DNA of 64,000 bases, taken from Cryptomeria japonica (taxonomy: Eukaryota; Streptophyta; Pinopsida; Cupressales; Cupressaceae). Numbering within the stretch: position 1 is the first letter of the stretch; every line of letters starts with the position of its first letter. The notes under the pieces were generated by a model. That model did no database searches, had not been told where the DNA came from, and was given only the letters and a program-made list of their open reading frames with translations. The position numbers and the translations under genes were made by a program. Positions 21,561 through 34,322 of the stretch are shown here, piece after piece. The stretch spans positions 620,182,476-620,246,475 of the forward strand of contig NC_081408.1 of the NCBI RefSeq assembly GCF_030272615.1, given 5' to 3'.

Positions 21561-22700
21561 TGTTACTGATGAAGAATTTGACGATGAAGAGAATGAGGAC
21601 ATAGTGTTTGTAGTTGTAAAGGAAGAAGTGTCTGACAAGAAAGCCCTTATCTCTCACATTGACAACTCTAATGAGTGGATTATTGATAGTGGGTGTTCTC
21701 ACCACATGACTATGACCGGAGAAAGTTTCTGTCTCTGGAAGAATATGATGGATGTGTTGTCTGGTTTGGCAATGGTGCACCATGCTTGGTGAAAGGTAAA
21801 GGATCCATCTCACTGAATGGAAAGAGAATTGTAGATGATGTCTACTGGGTAGAAGGTTTTAAGCATAACCTTTTGAGTGTTGCTCAACTAAATGACAAAG
21901 GACTCATTCTAGAGTTCAAAGGTGGAGTCTGTAGTATAATTGGAAAGAGTGGTGAACTTATTGCCATCGATAAGCAGACCAGAGGTAGCTTGTTTCAGTT
22001 GAAAGCCAAGATTATTTAGTGTCTCATGGTGAAGTTTGATGACAGTTGGATATGGCATAGGAGACTTTGTCATATAAACTTTGACAATATTATAAAAGCT
22101 AGTAAGATCAAGGCAGTAAGAGGATTGTCTTTGCTGAACAAACCGGAGAATTCTTTGTGCAGAGAATGCCAACTTGGGAAGATGTCTTCCTCAACTTTCA
22201 AAGGTAAGTCTTTTTCAGCAGAGAACTTACTTGGTCTTGTGCACACCGATCTGTGTGGTCCAATGAAAACTAGAAGTATTCGGGGAGATAGGTATTTCAT
22301 GATTCTTACTGATGATTGCTCAAGAATGATGTGGGTCATATTCTTGAAAGACAAGTTTGAGGCATATGGAAAGTTCAAAGCCTTTAGAGCATTGGTAGAG
22401 AAGAAAAGTGGTCAAAGGATAAAATTCCTAAGAACTGATCAAGGAGGTGAATTCACCTAATGAATTCAACAAGTACTGTGAAGAGAACGGTATCAAGAAG
22501 CAGTTGTCTGCCCCAAGGACACCACAATAGAATGACATAGCAGAAAGGAATAACATGACTGTAGTTGAAGCGGCCAGAACAATGTTGATCCAAGGAAAGG
22601 TTGCTCACACTTTTTGGAGAGAAGCGGTGAGCACTCCAGTCTATACTATGAATCGGGTACTCATCAAGAAAGGTAATGATAAAACCCCTCATGAGTACTA
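21561..22700 (+). pseudogene. Protease and integrase region of F
   Basis: NEWIIDSGCSHHMT at about 21670-21712 keeps the protease DSG. After a small frameshift comes the pre-integrase zinc domain, WHRRLCHINF with SLCRECQLGK, all four H/C ligands kept. The integrase core starts LVHTDLCGPMKTRS and has FLRTDQGGEFT near 22430-22458; a frameshift there breaks it just past the second catalytic Asp. It resumes as QLSAPRTPQ, a stop, then IAERNNMTVVEAARTML with the catalytic Glu. All three acidic residues are present, in a broken frame. Confidence 0.85.
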
Positions 22701-24759
22701 GACCAGGAAGACTCCCACTGTGAGTTATTTTAAAGTATTTGGTAGTAAGTGTTATATCAAGAGAGGTGAGCATCTGAGCAAGCTTGATGCTAAATGTGAT
22801 GAAGGAATATTTCTGGGATATTTTTCTAAAAGCAAAGCTCTCAAGTGCTACAACAATAGGACTCAAAAAATTGTTGAGAGTATCAATGTCAGGGTTGATG
22901 AATCCCCTAAGAAACCTGAGGAAACCAGCAGCGAGCAAGTGGAAGATGAACCGGGTGTAGCCTTTTGGGAATAGGTTAAAAAGTAAACAAGTTGCAAACA
23001 CCAGAAATACCTCAGTGTTCCTATACCAATAGAAGCTGCAGTAGGTGAAGAAGAAGATGGAGAAGAAGAAGAAGAAGAAGAGGAAAAGCAAGCAAAACCA
23101 ACTAGAGTCATTCCTAGATATGTGAAACTACATCATAATCCGAAGCAGATCATAGGAGATAAAGATGCAGGGATACTCACAAGAAGAAAGGTGAAAGAAA
23201 ACTCTTGCATGATTTCTAAATTTGAGCCTAAGACCACTAGAGAGGAACTTAAAGATGAAGACTGGATTAAGGCAATGGAAGAGGAGCTGGACCAGATAGA
23301 AAAGAATGCAACATGGTCTTTGGTACTGAGACCGGAACACAAGAATGTCATAGGTACCAAATGAGTCTTTAGGAATAAGTTGAATGAAGAAGGCATAGTT
23401 GTAAGGAATAAGGAAAGACTTGTATGCAAGGGATATGCTCAGGAAGAGGGAGAAGACTATGGAGAAACCTTTGCCCCAGTGGCTAGACTAGAAGGTGTTT
23501 GAATGCTACTTGCATTTGCAGCATTTAAGGGATTTAAGGTATACCAAATGGATGTGAACTCTGCATTCCTGAATGGAATCCTAGAAGAGGAAGTGTATAT
23601 TGAGCAACTAGATGGGTTTGCCTTATCATAAGATAGTAGCATGGTTGTGTACATTACACAAGGCCCTGTATGGATTGAAACAAGCATTAAGGGCATGGTA
23701 TGAATGGTTACACTCTCATATTGTAAAGATAGGATTTCAAAGAACAAGTGAGGACAACAACATCTACCTGAAATCTTAAGGTGATCAGATTCTGATCTGT
23801 GAAGTGTTTGTTGATGACATAATCTTTGGAGGAGATGATGAAATGAGCCATGCATTTGCAGATGAAACGAAGAAAGAGTTTGAGATGTCTCTGATTGGAG
23901 AGATAAAGTTCTTCATTGGCCTACATATTCAGCACAAGAAAGAGGGTATCTTTATTACCCAATCCAAGTATGTCAAAGAGGTATTGAAGACCTTTGGCAT
24001 GGAGGAGAGCAAACCTGTTGGTAGACTGATGGTGACTAGCTGCAATTGACTAAGGAATATGATTCAGTGTTGGTGGATGAGAAGGAGTATTGGTCAATGA
24101 TCGATAAGCTGCACTATGTGGTACACAGCAGACCAGATATTGCTCGTGCAGTGGGTATTGTGGCCCATTTTCAGAAAAGTCCAAGAGAATCCCACTTGGT
24201 AGCAGTCATGAGGATTCTTAGATACCTAAAAGGGACAGTTGATTATGGATTGTGGTATCCATACAATGGTTATTTTAATCTCAAAGTATATACCGATGTA
24301 GATTGGGCAGGTAATGAGGATGACCGGAAGAGCACAACTGCTGGAGCATTCTTTCTTGGTGGAAGGCTAGTCTCATGGATGAGTAAGAAGAAGAGTTGTA
24401 TTTCCCAGTCTACATCTAAAGCAGATTATGTGGTAGCATTTATGAACAACACTCAAGCAATCTGGATAAAACATGTATTGGATGGTTTCAAAGTACCTAT
24501 ATCTGAACCGGTCAGTATATTTTGTGACAACACAAGTGCATTAATTATTTTCAAGAATCCGGTATTGCATGCTAGAACTAAGCACATTGAGCTCAAGTAT
24601 CACTTCTTGAGAGAGAAGGTTCAAAACAAAGAGGTTGTATTAGAACATGTTTCTAGTAAGGAGCAGCTAGTAGACATATTCACTAAGCCCTTACCAAAAA
24701 CTACATTTACCTATTTGAGAGGTGAATTAGGGGTTATGCCCCTTCATGAAGTAAACTAA
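22701..24759 (+). pseudogene. RT and RNase H of F
   Basis: VFGSKCYIKRGEHLSKLDAK ends the integrase tail. An acidic linker, with a GAA-repeat run near 23043-23088, leads to the [22 protein letters not shown], a stop at the usual [27 protein letters not shown] and [12 protein letters not shown]. The catalytic box is [11 protein letters not shown] near 23804. The last frame (24046-24756) has KLHYVVHSRPDIARAVGIVA and the RNase H signature VYTDVDWAGNEDDRKST, ending LPKTTFTYLRGELGVMPLHE. STAEAEY is altered to STSKADY. Several stops and frame changes divide it. Confidence 0.85.
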
Positions 24760-25051
24760 AGTTTTGTGCTCCACATCAGTCAGGTACTACAGTATCAAAT
24801 CTTTCAGGATTGATGTGTTGAAGGATGCTACTCCATAGGGGGAGCAGCATAGTGGATAATGGAAACTTGTGCCTCAACTTTGGCATTGTTGTCAAAGGGG
24901 GAGAATATATCTGATGTAAGGGGGAGAAGATATCTGAAGTGATGAAGATAAATGATATGGGAGAAAATATATGTTATAGTTCCACCGGTCTATTGTTGTT
25001 TATAGCTGCAATGCTACACTGAGTATTGCCATCAATGATAAAGGGGGAGAT
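24760..25051 (+). promoter_or_regulatory. 3' region of F with purine tracts and inverted repeat
   Basis: Purine tracts occur at about 24894-24904, 24919-24928 and 25040-25051; the last, AAAGGGGGAGAT, abuts the 3' LTR and should prime plus-strand DNA. The first follows TTTGGCATTGTTGTCAAAG (from 24879), the last follows TTGCCATCAATGATAAAG (25026), its near-complement. A third copy, TATCATTGATGTCAA, lies in the LTR at 25091. Confidence 0.85.
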
Positions 25052-26421
25052 TGTTGGCATATGATGAACCAGTATGATGATAATGTATATTATCATTGAT
25101 GTCAATAAGTGTAGGTGAACCGGTATGAAGATTGGAAGAAGTTGTTATTGATGTTCAAGTAGGAGAACCGGTATGAAGGGATGAAGTGGACCGGTGTTAG
25201 GGTTTCACTAAGCGTGACTACCAATTGGTAGTCTCAGCTCTAGGGTTTCTGGTTTGGCAATCTAGCTTGTGCGATGCAACCGGTGACATTCCTGTGATGA
25301 GTTAGCTAAAAGATAAGGATAAGATCGAGATGCCACATTAGTTTTGTGCAGGTGAAGGATTTCCTTGAGAATCTTGCATGTGAAGATCGATTGCATTAAA
25401 TGTCTACCTCAGGAATGAACATTCTTCTTAGCAGTGAAGAATGGATGATGCAGAATGACTTGTGATCTATTTGAGATTTTTTTATTCTATGCAAAGTGTT
25501 TGAACGGTCAGGATTGGACCACTTGTAATTGTAAACATAAAATGTTTAGGGTTTAGGGTTTATGCTACCAACCTAATTTTTGTCTATAAGGTCGATGATG
25601 TTTGTTATTGTTTGTGTTGGAAAATATTGTGTTTATATCCGAGTGATGAGATACTTGCCAGTGAGTGGAAAACTGCAGAGTGTGATTGCAGAGTAGAGGA
25701 GCTAAAAAGGATCTGTCTTAGCATGTAGTGTTGTTATCATATCAGAGCTTTACCTGTTATCTTCTAACCATTTCAATCGTAGGAAAATCCCTTTATTGGG
25801 TAGCTTTAACAAGCTTATTGTAAATCCTCTAACCAGGTGACTCAATATCATTGAGCTCTTCAAATCCTCTAGCGAGGTAACCTTTAACAGGGTATATAGC
25901 CATCCCTTAACTGGGTGATCTTTAATAGGATCGGTTTCTAATAGAACCTTATTGTAAAGTCTTTAACCGGACTAGGCTCCTAATAGAGAGAGCTTCAAAA
26001 GAGATCAAAAACAAGCTTGTGGGTATTCATCCCCACGGTGGTTTTTCCCATTTGGGTTTCCACATGAAAAATCTGTGTGTCATGAGTTGTGGTTTTTTCA
26101 TGTGATGATTGAGCAGTCTTTGTTTAGGTGAATATGCATGCAAAGCTAATGGTTATGGTATTACTGATACAACACATGCATGAGTATATTGGTGAAGTAG
26201 TTATCAAGTGTTGAATGTTATTTGAAGTATTTAGTTTTACTGGTTTAGCTATCTGAAGTCTTATTGTGTTTGACCAGTATTGCCATGGTTAAGTTTAGTG
26301 ATGAAGACAACCGGTTAGCATTGTTTTAACTTGATAAGTTGTTGAGAAGTTTTTGTATGTACTGATTCGCCCTCCCCTCTCAGTACCAATTAGGGTATTT
26401 GTTGTTCATCATTATTCATCA
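25052..26421 (+). repeat. 3' LTR of F
   Basis: It is 1,370 bp, aligned end to end with 19182-20586; the main length differences are small gaps near 25430 and 25660. Ends are TGTTGG and TCATCA. It is followed by ATGTG, the altered target duplication, and then by gag of D. Confidence 0.92.
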
Positions 26422-26426
26422 ATGTG

Positions 26427-27300
26427 CACTTACGGATCGACAAATCATGGGATTGACTGATAAATCACCCGTAAAGGTTATGCGGGATAAATTGTAAACT
26501 CTGAATGAAGGTGATCCTACTGTAAAAATTGCTAAAATTGATGGTTACCAGGTAAGATATGAAAACTTAAAGATGGAAGATAATGGAAGAATTGTTGTGT
26601 TTATGGAAAGATTAAATGAGATTGCTATGGGAATTAAATTTTGTGGAGGATGTCTGAGTGAAGATGAAATAGTTTCTAAATTCTTAAGAGCCCTTCCACC
26701 GTCTTACAAGATGAAGGCAATTGCAATTAATGAGTTGAGAACAATGGCTAACACTTCAGTTAACAGAGACAGACTGATTGGGAAATTATCTACTTTTGAG
26801 CTTAAAAAATTTGGATCTTCTGGAGCTGTAAAGTTTGAACCTGCTTTTCATGCATCATCATCATCTACTGGAAAAATTTATTGGAAAGCCCTATATGCAA
26901 AATAATTGGAAGATATGAGGAAAGAAGATGAAGAACTTGAGCAACTTGAAGCATTATTTTCTAGAAGAGTACCTAAAGGATCGACAAGAAGTAAGTATGA
27001 AGGAAAAGAACCTTTTAAATGTTTTGCATGTGATAAGATTGGTCATTTTGCATCTAGATGTCCTGAAAGGAATGCAAGATTTGAAGAGAGAGTTAAGAAA
27101 TCATTTAAGCCTAATCAGAACAGATATAGATTGAAGAAAAGTAAACAATGATACATAGCAGATGAGGAAGGAGTAAGTGATGACTCTGAGGATGAACCAG
27201 CAGCAGACTCTGCTAGTGGATCCGGAAATGGAAAGAAATGGGTGTTTTATGCTTTAAAGGAAGATAACCCAAAATCAGCTATCATGAATGAAGAAAAGGC
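26427..27300 (+). pseudogene. Gag of D, C-terminal part after F
   Basis: Coding resumes in register with the piece ending at 19181: LTDRQIMGLTDKS, then after a stop VRYENLKMEDNGRIVVFMER and GGCLSEDEIVSKFLRALPPS. The zinc knuckle near 27017-27060 is intact, CFACDKIGHFASRC. Two stops occur (26903 and 27149). An acidic stretch leads into protease. The protein is close to gag of C by eye. Confidence 0.85.
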
Positions 27301-28550
27301 CCTGGCAGCAAAAATTGAAGATAAGGATGAATGGGTAATTGATAGTGGATGCTCACATCATATGACTGGAGATAAAAGAAAAAAAAATTCCCTACAAGAA
27401 TACAATGGTGATCAAGTCATATGTGGAGATGACAAAGCATGTATGATCAAAGGTAGATGTATTATTTCTTTGGATGGCAAGCATAATACTGATAAAGTCT
27501 ATTATGTAGAAGGTTTAAAGCATAATCTTTTGAGTGTTGGTCAATTGGTGCACAAGGGTTTCCAACTTCAGTTTAAAGATAGAAAATGCAAAATCATTAA
27601 CAAAACTGGTTTGGAGATTGCAATCGGTACTCAGAATGGAGGCAATATCTTTCACTTGAACACTGGTAATAAGACATGTTTGATTGCTCATATTGATGAG
27701 AGCTGGCTATGGCATAAGAGGTTATGTCATGTTAATTTTAATTGTATTGTTAAGATCAGTTCAACTAAGGAAGTTAGAGATATACCTAAGATTATGATGC
27801 CTCATAATCCGGTATGTAAGGAATGTCAATTGGGAAAGAAAGTTAAAACTTCTTTTAAAAGCATACATGATAAATCTAATGTTGTACTTGATTTGATTCA
27901 CACTGACTTATGTGGTCCAGCAAGGACTAGAAGCTTTCAAGGTGATAGGTATTTCATGCTGATTATTGATGACTGTTCTAGAATGATGTGGGTGACTTTT
28001 CTAAGGGAGAAGTCTGAAGCCTTTGAGAAATTCAAAATCTTTAAAGCAAAGGTTGAAACAGAAACTGGATTGAAAATCAAATGTCTAAGATCAAATCAAG
28101 GCGGTGGGTTCACTTCTCATGAACTTAACAGTTATTGTGAGACAAATAGGATTATGAGACAGTTATCTGCACCTCAGACTCCTTAGCAGAATGGAGTAGT
28201 GGAAAGAAAGAACACAAACATTTTGGATTCAGCAAGAGCTATGATGATGGAAGCCAAATTGCCTCACATCTAATGGAGAGAAGAAGTGAGTACAACAGTC
28301 TACACATTCAACAGAGTTCACATCAAAGGTGAAACCAGTAAGACCCCTTATGAATTATGGTTTGGACATACACCTACTGTTAAATATTTCAAATTTTTGG
28401 AAGTAAATGCTATATCAAAAGAGATGATTCAATTGGAAAGTTTGATCCTAGATGTGATGAAGGGATATTTCTTGGCTATTCAAATCAAAGAAAAGCATAT
28501 AGATGTTATAACAAAAGATTGCAAAAAAATTTGGAGAGTGCTAATGTGAA
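27301..28550 (+). pseudogene. Protease and integrase region of D
   Basis: The frame 27242-28186 is open for 314 codons. DEWVIDSGCSHHMTGDK keeps the protease DSG. The H-H-C-C domain (WHKRLCHVNF, NPVCKECQLGK) is intact. The integrase core has LIHTDLCGPARTRSFQGDRY with the first catalytic Asp, but the second reads RSNQGGGFTS, so Asp is Asn. A stop after SAPQTP precedes QNGVVERKN with the Glu, and another stop lies near 28270. The tail TPYELWFGHTPTVKYFK runs into a frameshift near 28400. Confidence 0.85.
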
Positions 28551-30300
28551 AGTGGATGAGCAATACAAAAATCAATATATATCATATGATAGGGAACCAG
28601 CAGTGGAAATAATCATAACTAAACCGACAATGCCTCAACCAGTACAGGAAACTGAGACAGTTACATCGGCACAATCAGAAAATTTAACTGTGACTGATGA
28701 TCAAAGCAATGAACCTAAAGTTCAGAAGACACCAAGGTATGTAAGATTAAATCATTCTGAAGATCAAATCATTGGAGATAGTAACAAGGGAGTTATGACA
28801 AGAATAAGATTGGCAAATGAAGAGGTATGTCTTATTTCTCAAGTTGAACCGGCATCTATTATTGAAGCCTATAAAGATAAACATTGGTTAAAGGCTATGG
28901 AAGATGAATAAGATCAGATAGAGAAGAATCAGACTTGGACTTTAGTTCTTCGGCCTAAAAATAAGAATGTTATTGGAACTAAATGGGTTTTTAGGAATAA
29001 ACTAAATGAGGATGGTCAAGTTGTAAGAAACAAGGCTAGATTGGTTTGTAAAGGATATTCTCAAATGGAAGGAATTGATTATGGTGATATTTGCACCTGT
29101 AGCTAGAATTGAAGCTGTTGGACTATTTCTTGCCTATGCAGCTTATAAGAACTATAAGGTTTATGAAATGGATGTTAAATGTACATTCTTGGGTGAACTT
29201 GAAGAAGAAGTATACATTGAGCAACCTGATGGATTTTCACTGACAGATGATAAAGATATGGTTTGCAGATTGAAGAAAGATTTATATGGATTGAAACAAG
29301 CCCTAGAGCTTGGTATGGAAGGTTGGATAAATAAATTTTAAAGCTTGGTTTTACTAAAGGCAGTGCTGATAGTAATTTATATTATAAGATCACTGATGAT
29401 GATATTCTGATTATTGAAGTATTTGTTGATGATATTATTTTTGGAGGAGAAGATAAATTGTACATGGAATTCTCTAATAATATGAAGAATGAATTTGAAA
29501 TGTACAAGATTGGTGAGAATTGTTGAAGAAGTTTGGTATGGATAATTCCAAACTAGTAAGTACTCCTATGGTGACAAGTGAGAAGTTATTTGTCAAGGAT
29601 ACTTCTACACTGGTAAATCTGACAAGGTATAAGTCTATGATTGGTGGTTTGTTATATCTAACTCAGACTAGACCAGATATTATGAATGCAGTAAGTATTA
29701 TTTCAAGATACCAAAGTAATCCTAAACAAAATCATGAATGTGCAGTGAAGAGGATATTTCGGTATTTGCAAGGAACAACAAAATATGGCTTATGGTATTC
29801 TAGAGATGATGATTTCACTTTATGTGCATATACTGACTCAGATTAGATAGGAGACGTTGATGATAGGAAGAGCACTTTTGGTGGAGCTTTCTTTCTTGGA
29901 AAGAAATTGGTTTCATAGATCACCAAAAAATAGTCATGCATTTCTTTATCTACTGCAGAAGCTGAGTATGTTGCAGTAACAACTAATTGCACTCAAGTCT
30001 TATGGATGAAGCAAATGTTGAAGGATATCGAGGTAAATTGTAGTGAACCGATAGTTATCTACTATGATAACTCTGCAACTATTGACATGTCTAAGAATCT
30101 GGTATTTCACTCTAAGGCTAAGCATATATCAATAAAGTATAATTTCTGAAGGATAAGGTAGAAGGAAAGGAACTCAAATTGGTTTATGTGAACACTAAAG
30201 AACAAATTGCAGAAATATTCACTAAATTATTGTCTAAGGAATCATTTGAGTATTTGAGAGACAGGTTAAGGGTTTCTGCCCCTCCGACAGAGACTTGATT
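28551..30300 (+). pseudogene. RT and RNase H of D
   Basis: The linker reads [20 protein letters not shown]. The RT begins HWLKAMEDE, then a stop, [40 protein letters not shown] and [10 protein letters not shown]. Frameshifts near 29080 and 29330 divide it; [11 protein letters not shown] near 29420 keeps the catalytic Asp pair. YLTQTRPDIMNAVSIISRYQ (29655) and AYTDSD with a stop lead to RNase H, including STAEAEYVAVTTNCTQVLWM. It ends in ESFEYLRDRLRVSAPPTET at about 30297. Confidence 0.85.
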
Positions 30301-30631
30301 GATGTAGTTTGTCATCAGGCTGGCATGCATTATCAGAGATGTTATTCATTCTGGCACTGATGAGTGGTGCTACTAGTCAGGGGGAGTAGTCAGCTTTGAG
30401 ATTCAAAGGTTTATATTCTTTCTTTGATATTTTTCATATTTTTGGCATTGATTTCAAAGGGGGAGAGATAGTGATGTGAAATATAAATTCAGAGATATCA
30501 TTCACAGGGGGAGATTTATTGATATTCAGGATATTGTTGGTTGTCTTCCACAGGGGGAGACTTGTTTGGCATTTCTTGGTACTTAGATGTTTTTCACATC
30601 TAGTCTTGCCATCAATGCCAAAGGGGGAGAT
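30301..30631 (+). promoter_or_regulatory. 3' region of D with four purine tracts
   Basis: Four AGGGGGAGA-type tracts lie near 30456, 30504, 30550 and 30620. The last, AAAGGGGGAGAT, ends one base before the LTR. TTTGGCATTGATTTCAAAG (30441) before the first and TTGCCATCAATGCCAAAG (30606) before the last are near-complements, and TTTTGTCATTGATGTCAA recurs in the LTR at 30673. Confidence 0.85.
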
Positions 30632-31871
30632 TGTTGGCATTATGGATGAATTGATTATGTGTTGCATTTATGTTTTGTCATTGATGTCAACACTAACTAT
30701 TATGGTTGGTTATCGACAGACAGGTTTTGGTTAGTGGTAGAAGATCTAGTGTTACGAGCAGAAGAGACTATCTGTTGGACACTTATGGCATGTTTGGATC
30801 AATGGAGTATGTTTGATTTTATGTGTTACATGCTTCTTGAGCATGTTTTGGTCATTTGGTATTGACTTGGTAATCGGATGCTATCATACACTCTTGTAAA
30901 CCCATATCGGCATTGGTTTAAGGTTTAAGCGGCAGAGCTTTCACTGAGAAATCTTGACAGGATGTATAAGTGGTGTTGGTATGGCTTCTAGATGGATTTC
31001 AAGATGTTGAAGATGTTCTTTGATCGTGTCTCAACTAAGTGAACACATTTCTTTGGCGTGGTGGACCTAGATTAGGTTTGGTGCCTATCTAGGTTATGAA
31101 CCGGTATCATGTTAACGTGTTCTCTACACATTACTGGGATGATTTATGGATTGGTTATTGTTGTTTTGGTCTTAAGCCAACATGGCATATCATTGTAAAA
31201 TGGATGTATGTAATGATCTTATTGTAATATCTTTTAGGTGGCTGACCTAATTGGTTTAGGCCTTAGGGTTGGTATAAAATGATGTAAGATCTGATTATAG
31301 ATTATGTGTCGTGGTCTTGGAATACAATATCATGTGCGAAGGAGATTTGGTCAATCATAGGTGATCGAATTGTGATTAAGGAAGAGGTCAAAGGCCTCTG
31401 GTATTGAGCTTAATCAGGACTGTAATCAAGCATGGTAGATGCTATCTCTGGTAGTTCATTATTCTGGATTGTTGTCCATTTATCTTGAGGTGGTTATAAC
31501 CTCTCTCTAGTCAGTGAGACTCTTTTATAATAAGCAGTACGCTCTAGGTAGTGTGCCTTCCTGCATGTGCAGGCCCCTCATTCTATCACATACTTTCTGC
31601 AAAAGTATCTTCTAACTGTGGGTAGGCTTCCCACCGTGGTTTTTCCCTTTTCAGGTTTTCCACATACAAATTATGGTGCTATGTGGTATGGTTGTATTGT
31701 GTTGATTATCTGTCTCATTATTAAGTTTTATTGCTTACTGGTTTTATTTTTCTGTTATTCTGATACTTAATGTTTATGTGATCCAGCTAAAGGTTATTAA
31801 GTGGATTAATTGATATAATCTATCAACAACTGATTCCCCCCCCTCTCAGTTGTTCACCGGTTATCCTAATA
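30632..31871 (+). repeat. 3' LTR of D
   Basis: 1,240 bp, collinear with 17317-18558 throughout, differing at scattered sites. It carries the same TGGTTTTTCCC module (about 31638) and C-tract (about 31837), and is followed by GACCA and the resumed coding of A. Confidence 0.9.
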
Positions 31872-31876
31872 GACCA

Positions 31877-32810
31877 GTGATAAAAGAAAATTTGTGAGTA
31901 TGGAAAGGTATGATGGTGGAATATTGAGATTTCAAGATGACAAAGCCTGTGTGATCTGTCATAGAGGTTCTATTTCTTTTGATGGTAAACATAATACTGA
32001 TGATGTCTTGTATGTTCAAGGTTTGAAGCATAATATATTGAGTGTTGGAAAAATGGTTGACAAAGGTTATTATTTTCAATTCAAGAATGAAAAATGTAAG
32101 ATCCTAAATGCCTCTAGTATAGACATTGCATCTAGAACTAAGACTGGAGGTAATATTTTTCAATTGAATGTTGGTGAGAAAAGTTGTTTGATTGCTCAAA
32201 TTGATTAGAGTTGGTTGTGGCATAGGAGAATGTGTCATGTTAATTTTTATAATATGATTAAGATTAGTTTTATTCAAGTTGTTAGAAATCTGCCTAAGAT
32301 TGTTAAGCCTTCTAATCCAGTATGTAAGGAATGGAAATTGGGTAAGAAAACAATAATTTCTTTTAAGAACGAGCATTATACATCTGATAGATGCCTAGAT
32401 CTTGTGCATACTGACTTGTGTGGACCTACAAATGATAGAAGTGTGTAGGGAGATAGATATTTTATGTTGCTAATTGATGATTATTCCAGGATGATGTGGG
32501 TTGTCTTTTTAAAAGAGAAATCTGGAGCATTAGACAAATTCAAGATATTCAAAGCAAAGGTTGAGACTGAGTTGGGATTGAACGTTAAATGTTTGAGATC
32601 TGACAGAGGTGGAGAATTTTGTTCTGATGAGTTTAGTTCATTATGTGAGAAGCATGGGATTAGAAGACAATTATTTGCTCCTAGAACCCTTCAGCAGAAT
32701 GGAGTTGTTGAAAGGAAGAACAAGATTGTCTTGGATGCTACAAGGACTATATTGATTGAAGGGAATGTTCTGAAGATCTACTGGAGAGAAGCTATTAGTA
32801 CTGTTGTTTA
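31877..32810 (+). pseudogene. Pre-integrase and integrase core of A
   Basis: Coding resumes after D: KFVSMERYDGGILRFQDDKA, then GLKHNILSVGKMVDKGYYFQ. The zinc domain reads LWHRRMCHVNF with NPVCKEWKLGK, so the last Cys is Trp. The core LVHTDLCGPTNDRSV has a stop, then GDRYFMLLIDDYSRMMWVVF, KCLRSDRGGEF and QQNGVVERKNKIVLDATRTI: all three catalytic acids remain. Stops at about 32204 and 32446. It is cut at 32810 by E within STVVYTF; GTTTA (32806-32810) is the target copy. The tail continues at 44445. Confidence 0.85.
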
Positions 32811-34251
32811 TGTTGGCATTTTGATTTTGTTTGGCATTTTGCATAAGAGATTGCATTAATGATATGTTGTCATTGATGTTAATTGAACCGATAAAAGGTA
32901 TTCATGTTATTGCTGATATTGATGTTTTTTTTATATTGGCTTGTAACCAGTAAGAAGAGAGTTGTACAAGATGTTGTAACCAGTGTATGTAAAGTTTGTG
33001 AGCTAAACTGGTGAACCAGTGTGAAGGGTTAAACCTTTATATGTAATGTAACCGATAAACCCTGTCAGCTCCTAAACCCTAACCAATCAAGTTTGTTGGT
33101 TTATTATCTGATAAGCGGTAATGATGGAGACATGTGTGTGTATGAGGATAAATTCAAATTGGTTTGGCTCATTTTCTTATTGTCTAGGGAAGGAGCAAAG
33201 TGGATTGCATTTAATGCACAGCGTGTGATGAGTTACAAAATCCAATCAAGCAGTGATCATGTAGCGGTTGGAATTGTCTTGAAGAATGTGAAGAGATTGT
33301 TATGATTTCTAACGGTCAAGATTGAATTGACTTGTTTGTAATCTCAATGATGAGAATTAGGTTTTTGTTGTGTTACCGACCTAGTTGATTTGTATTTAAG
33401 GTCGATAAAGTTGTTTGTAAAGGTTGTTGGCAAGGTTGATAGAAAACCTATTGAGTATGTGGTTGCCCAACCATTGAATGGATCTACACTTTGAGTGAAG
33501 GCAGATTGAAGCTTAGAAGGATCTGATCAAGCAAAGATAGTGCTACTTAGACAGATCAAAAAAACCTGTTGTTTTCTAACAATTACAGCAAAAGTAAAAT
33601 CTCTTAACCGGGTAAGCTCTAACAAGCTTGGTTACTCATTAAATCCTCTAATAAGGTGGTCCATTAGCTTGGATTCTTAAATCCTCTAGTGAGGTTACTC
33701 CTAATAGGGTATTGTGCTTCTAACAAGGCATATTTGTAAATCCCTTAACCGGGTGATTCCTAACCAGAATTAGTTCTTAACAGGACTTATTGTAAAGCTC
33801 TAACAAGATTTGGCTCCTAACAGGAGGAACTTCGAAAGAGTTTAGATAGCTATCCTTGTGAGTCCCATCTCACCATGGTTTTTACCTATTTGGGTTTTCC
33901 ACGTATAAACATTTGTGTCAAGTGGTGAATGCTTTTGTGGTTGTGATCTTATTTATTGATTTGATTAACTTGTGATAAAGCATGTTAAGTATAAGCATTG
34001 AGAGATGAATATGTTGAGTTATGATTAAGCATTGTTGATGTTTACAAGATTGAAGGTGTTTACTGTTAAAGTTTTCATAACAGCTAAATCGGTTAATGTC
34101 AAGTATTCCTATGAATATTGATCTTTACTGAGATATGTTTACTTTGTTTGACTGAGTTTGAGTTTGGGAACTTTGTATCAGTTTTTCAATATATTGATTC
34201 ACTCCCCCTCTCAGTATTCTACCGGATACTTATTCTTTCATCATACCATCA
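32811..34251 (+). repeat. 5' LTR of E
   Basis: The start reads TGTTGGCATTTTGATTTTG and then TTTGGCATTTTGCATAAG; the 3' copy begins directly with the second form, so the 5' copy carries about 17 extra bases that look like a slipped duplication. From 33595 to 33840 degenerate CTCTAACAAGGTGG and CCCTTAACCGGGTGATT motifs cluster. It ends CATACCATCA. Confidence 0.88.
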
Positions 34252-34268
34252 ATTGGTATTAGAGCATC
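34252..34268 (+). promoter_or_regulatory. Primer binding site of E
   Basis: ATTGGTATTAGAGC right after the LTR differs at one base from the tRNA-Met complement. Confidence 0.85.
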
Positions 34269-34322
34269 TCAGGTCTTTTTAATCTAAAAGCCTAATAGCT
34301 TGAGGAAAAGATTTTGTAGAAC

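Larger units (their letters stand above)
19182..26421 (+). mobile_element. Ty1/copia element F inside D
   Basis: F is the third level of the nest: it lies in gag of D, which lies in A. LTRs are 19182-20586 and 25052-26421 (1,405 and 1,370 bp), flanked by GTGTG (19177-19181) and ATGTG (26422-26426). Counting by eye, the first 220 or so aligned LTR bases differ at roughly 18 positions. Total length is 7,240 bp, with gag, PR, integrase, RT and RNase H in copia order. The solo LTR at 4585 belongs to the same family. Confidence 0.92.
17317..31871 (+). mobile_element. Ty1/copia element D inside A
   Basis: LTRs are 17317-18558 and 30632-31871 (1,242 and 1,240 bp). The target duplication is GACCG/GACCA, a CpG-type transition. 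After removing F it is about 7.3 kb. D lies in the protease region of A and is itself split in gag by F (19182-26421). Domain order is gag, PR, integrase, RT, RNase H. A few stops, a lost integrase Asp and small frameshifts make it inactive. Confidence 0.9.

Noticed and set aside
22453-23091. 212-codon minus-strand ORF
   Set aside because: Antisense of the integrase tail and the GAA-rich linker of F.
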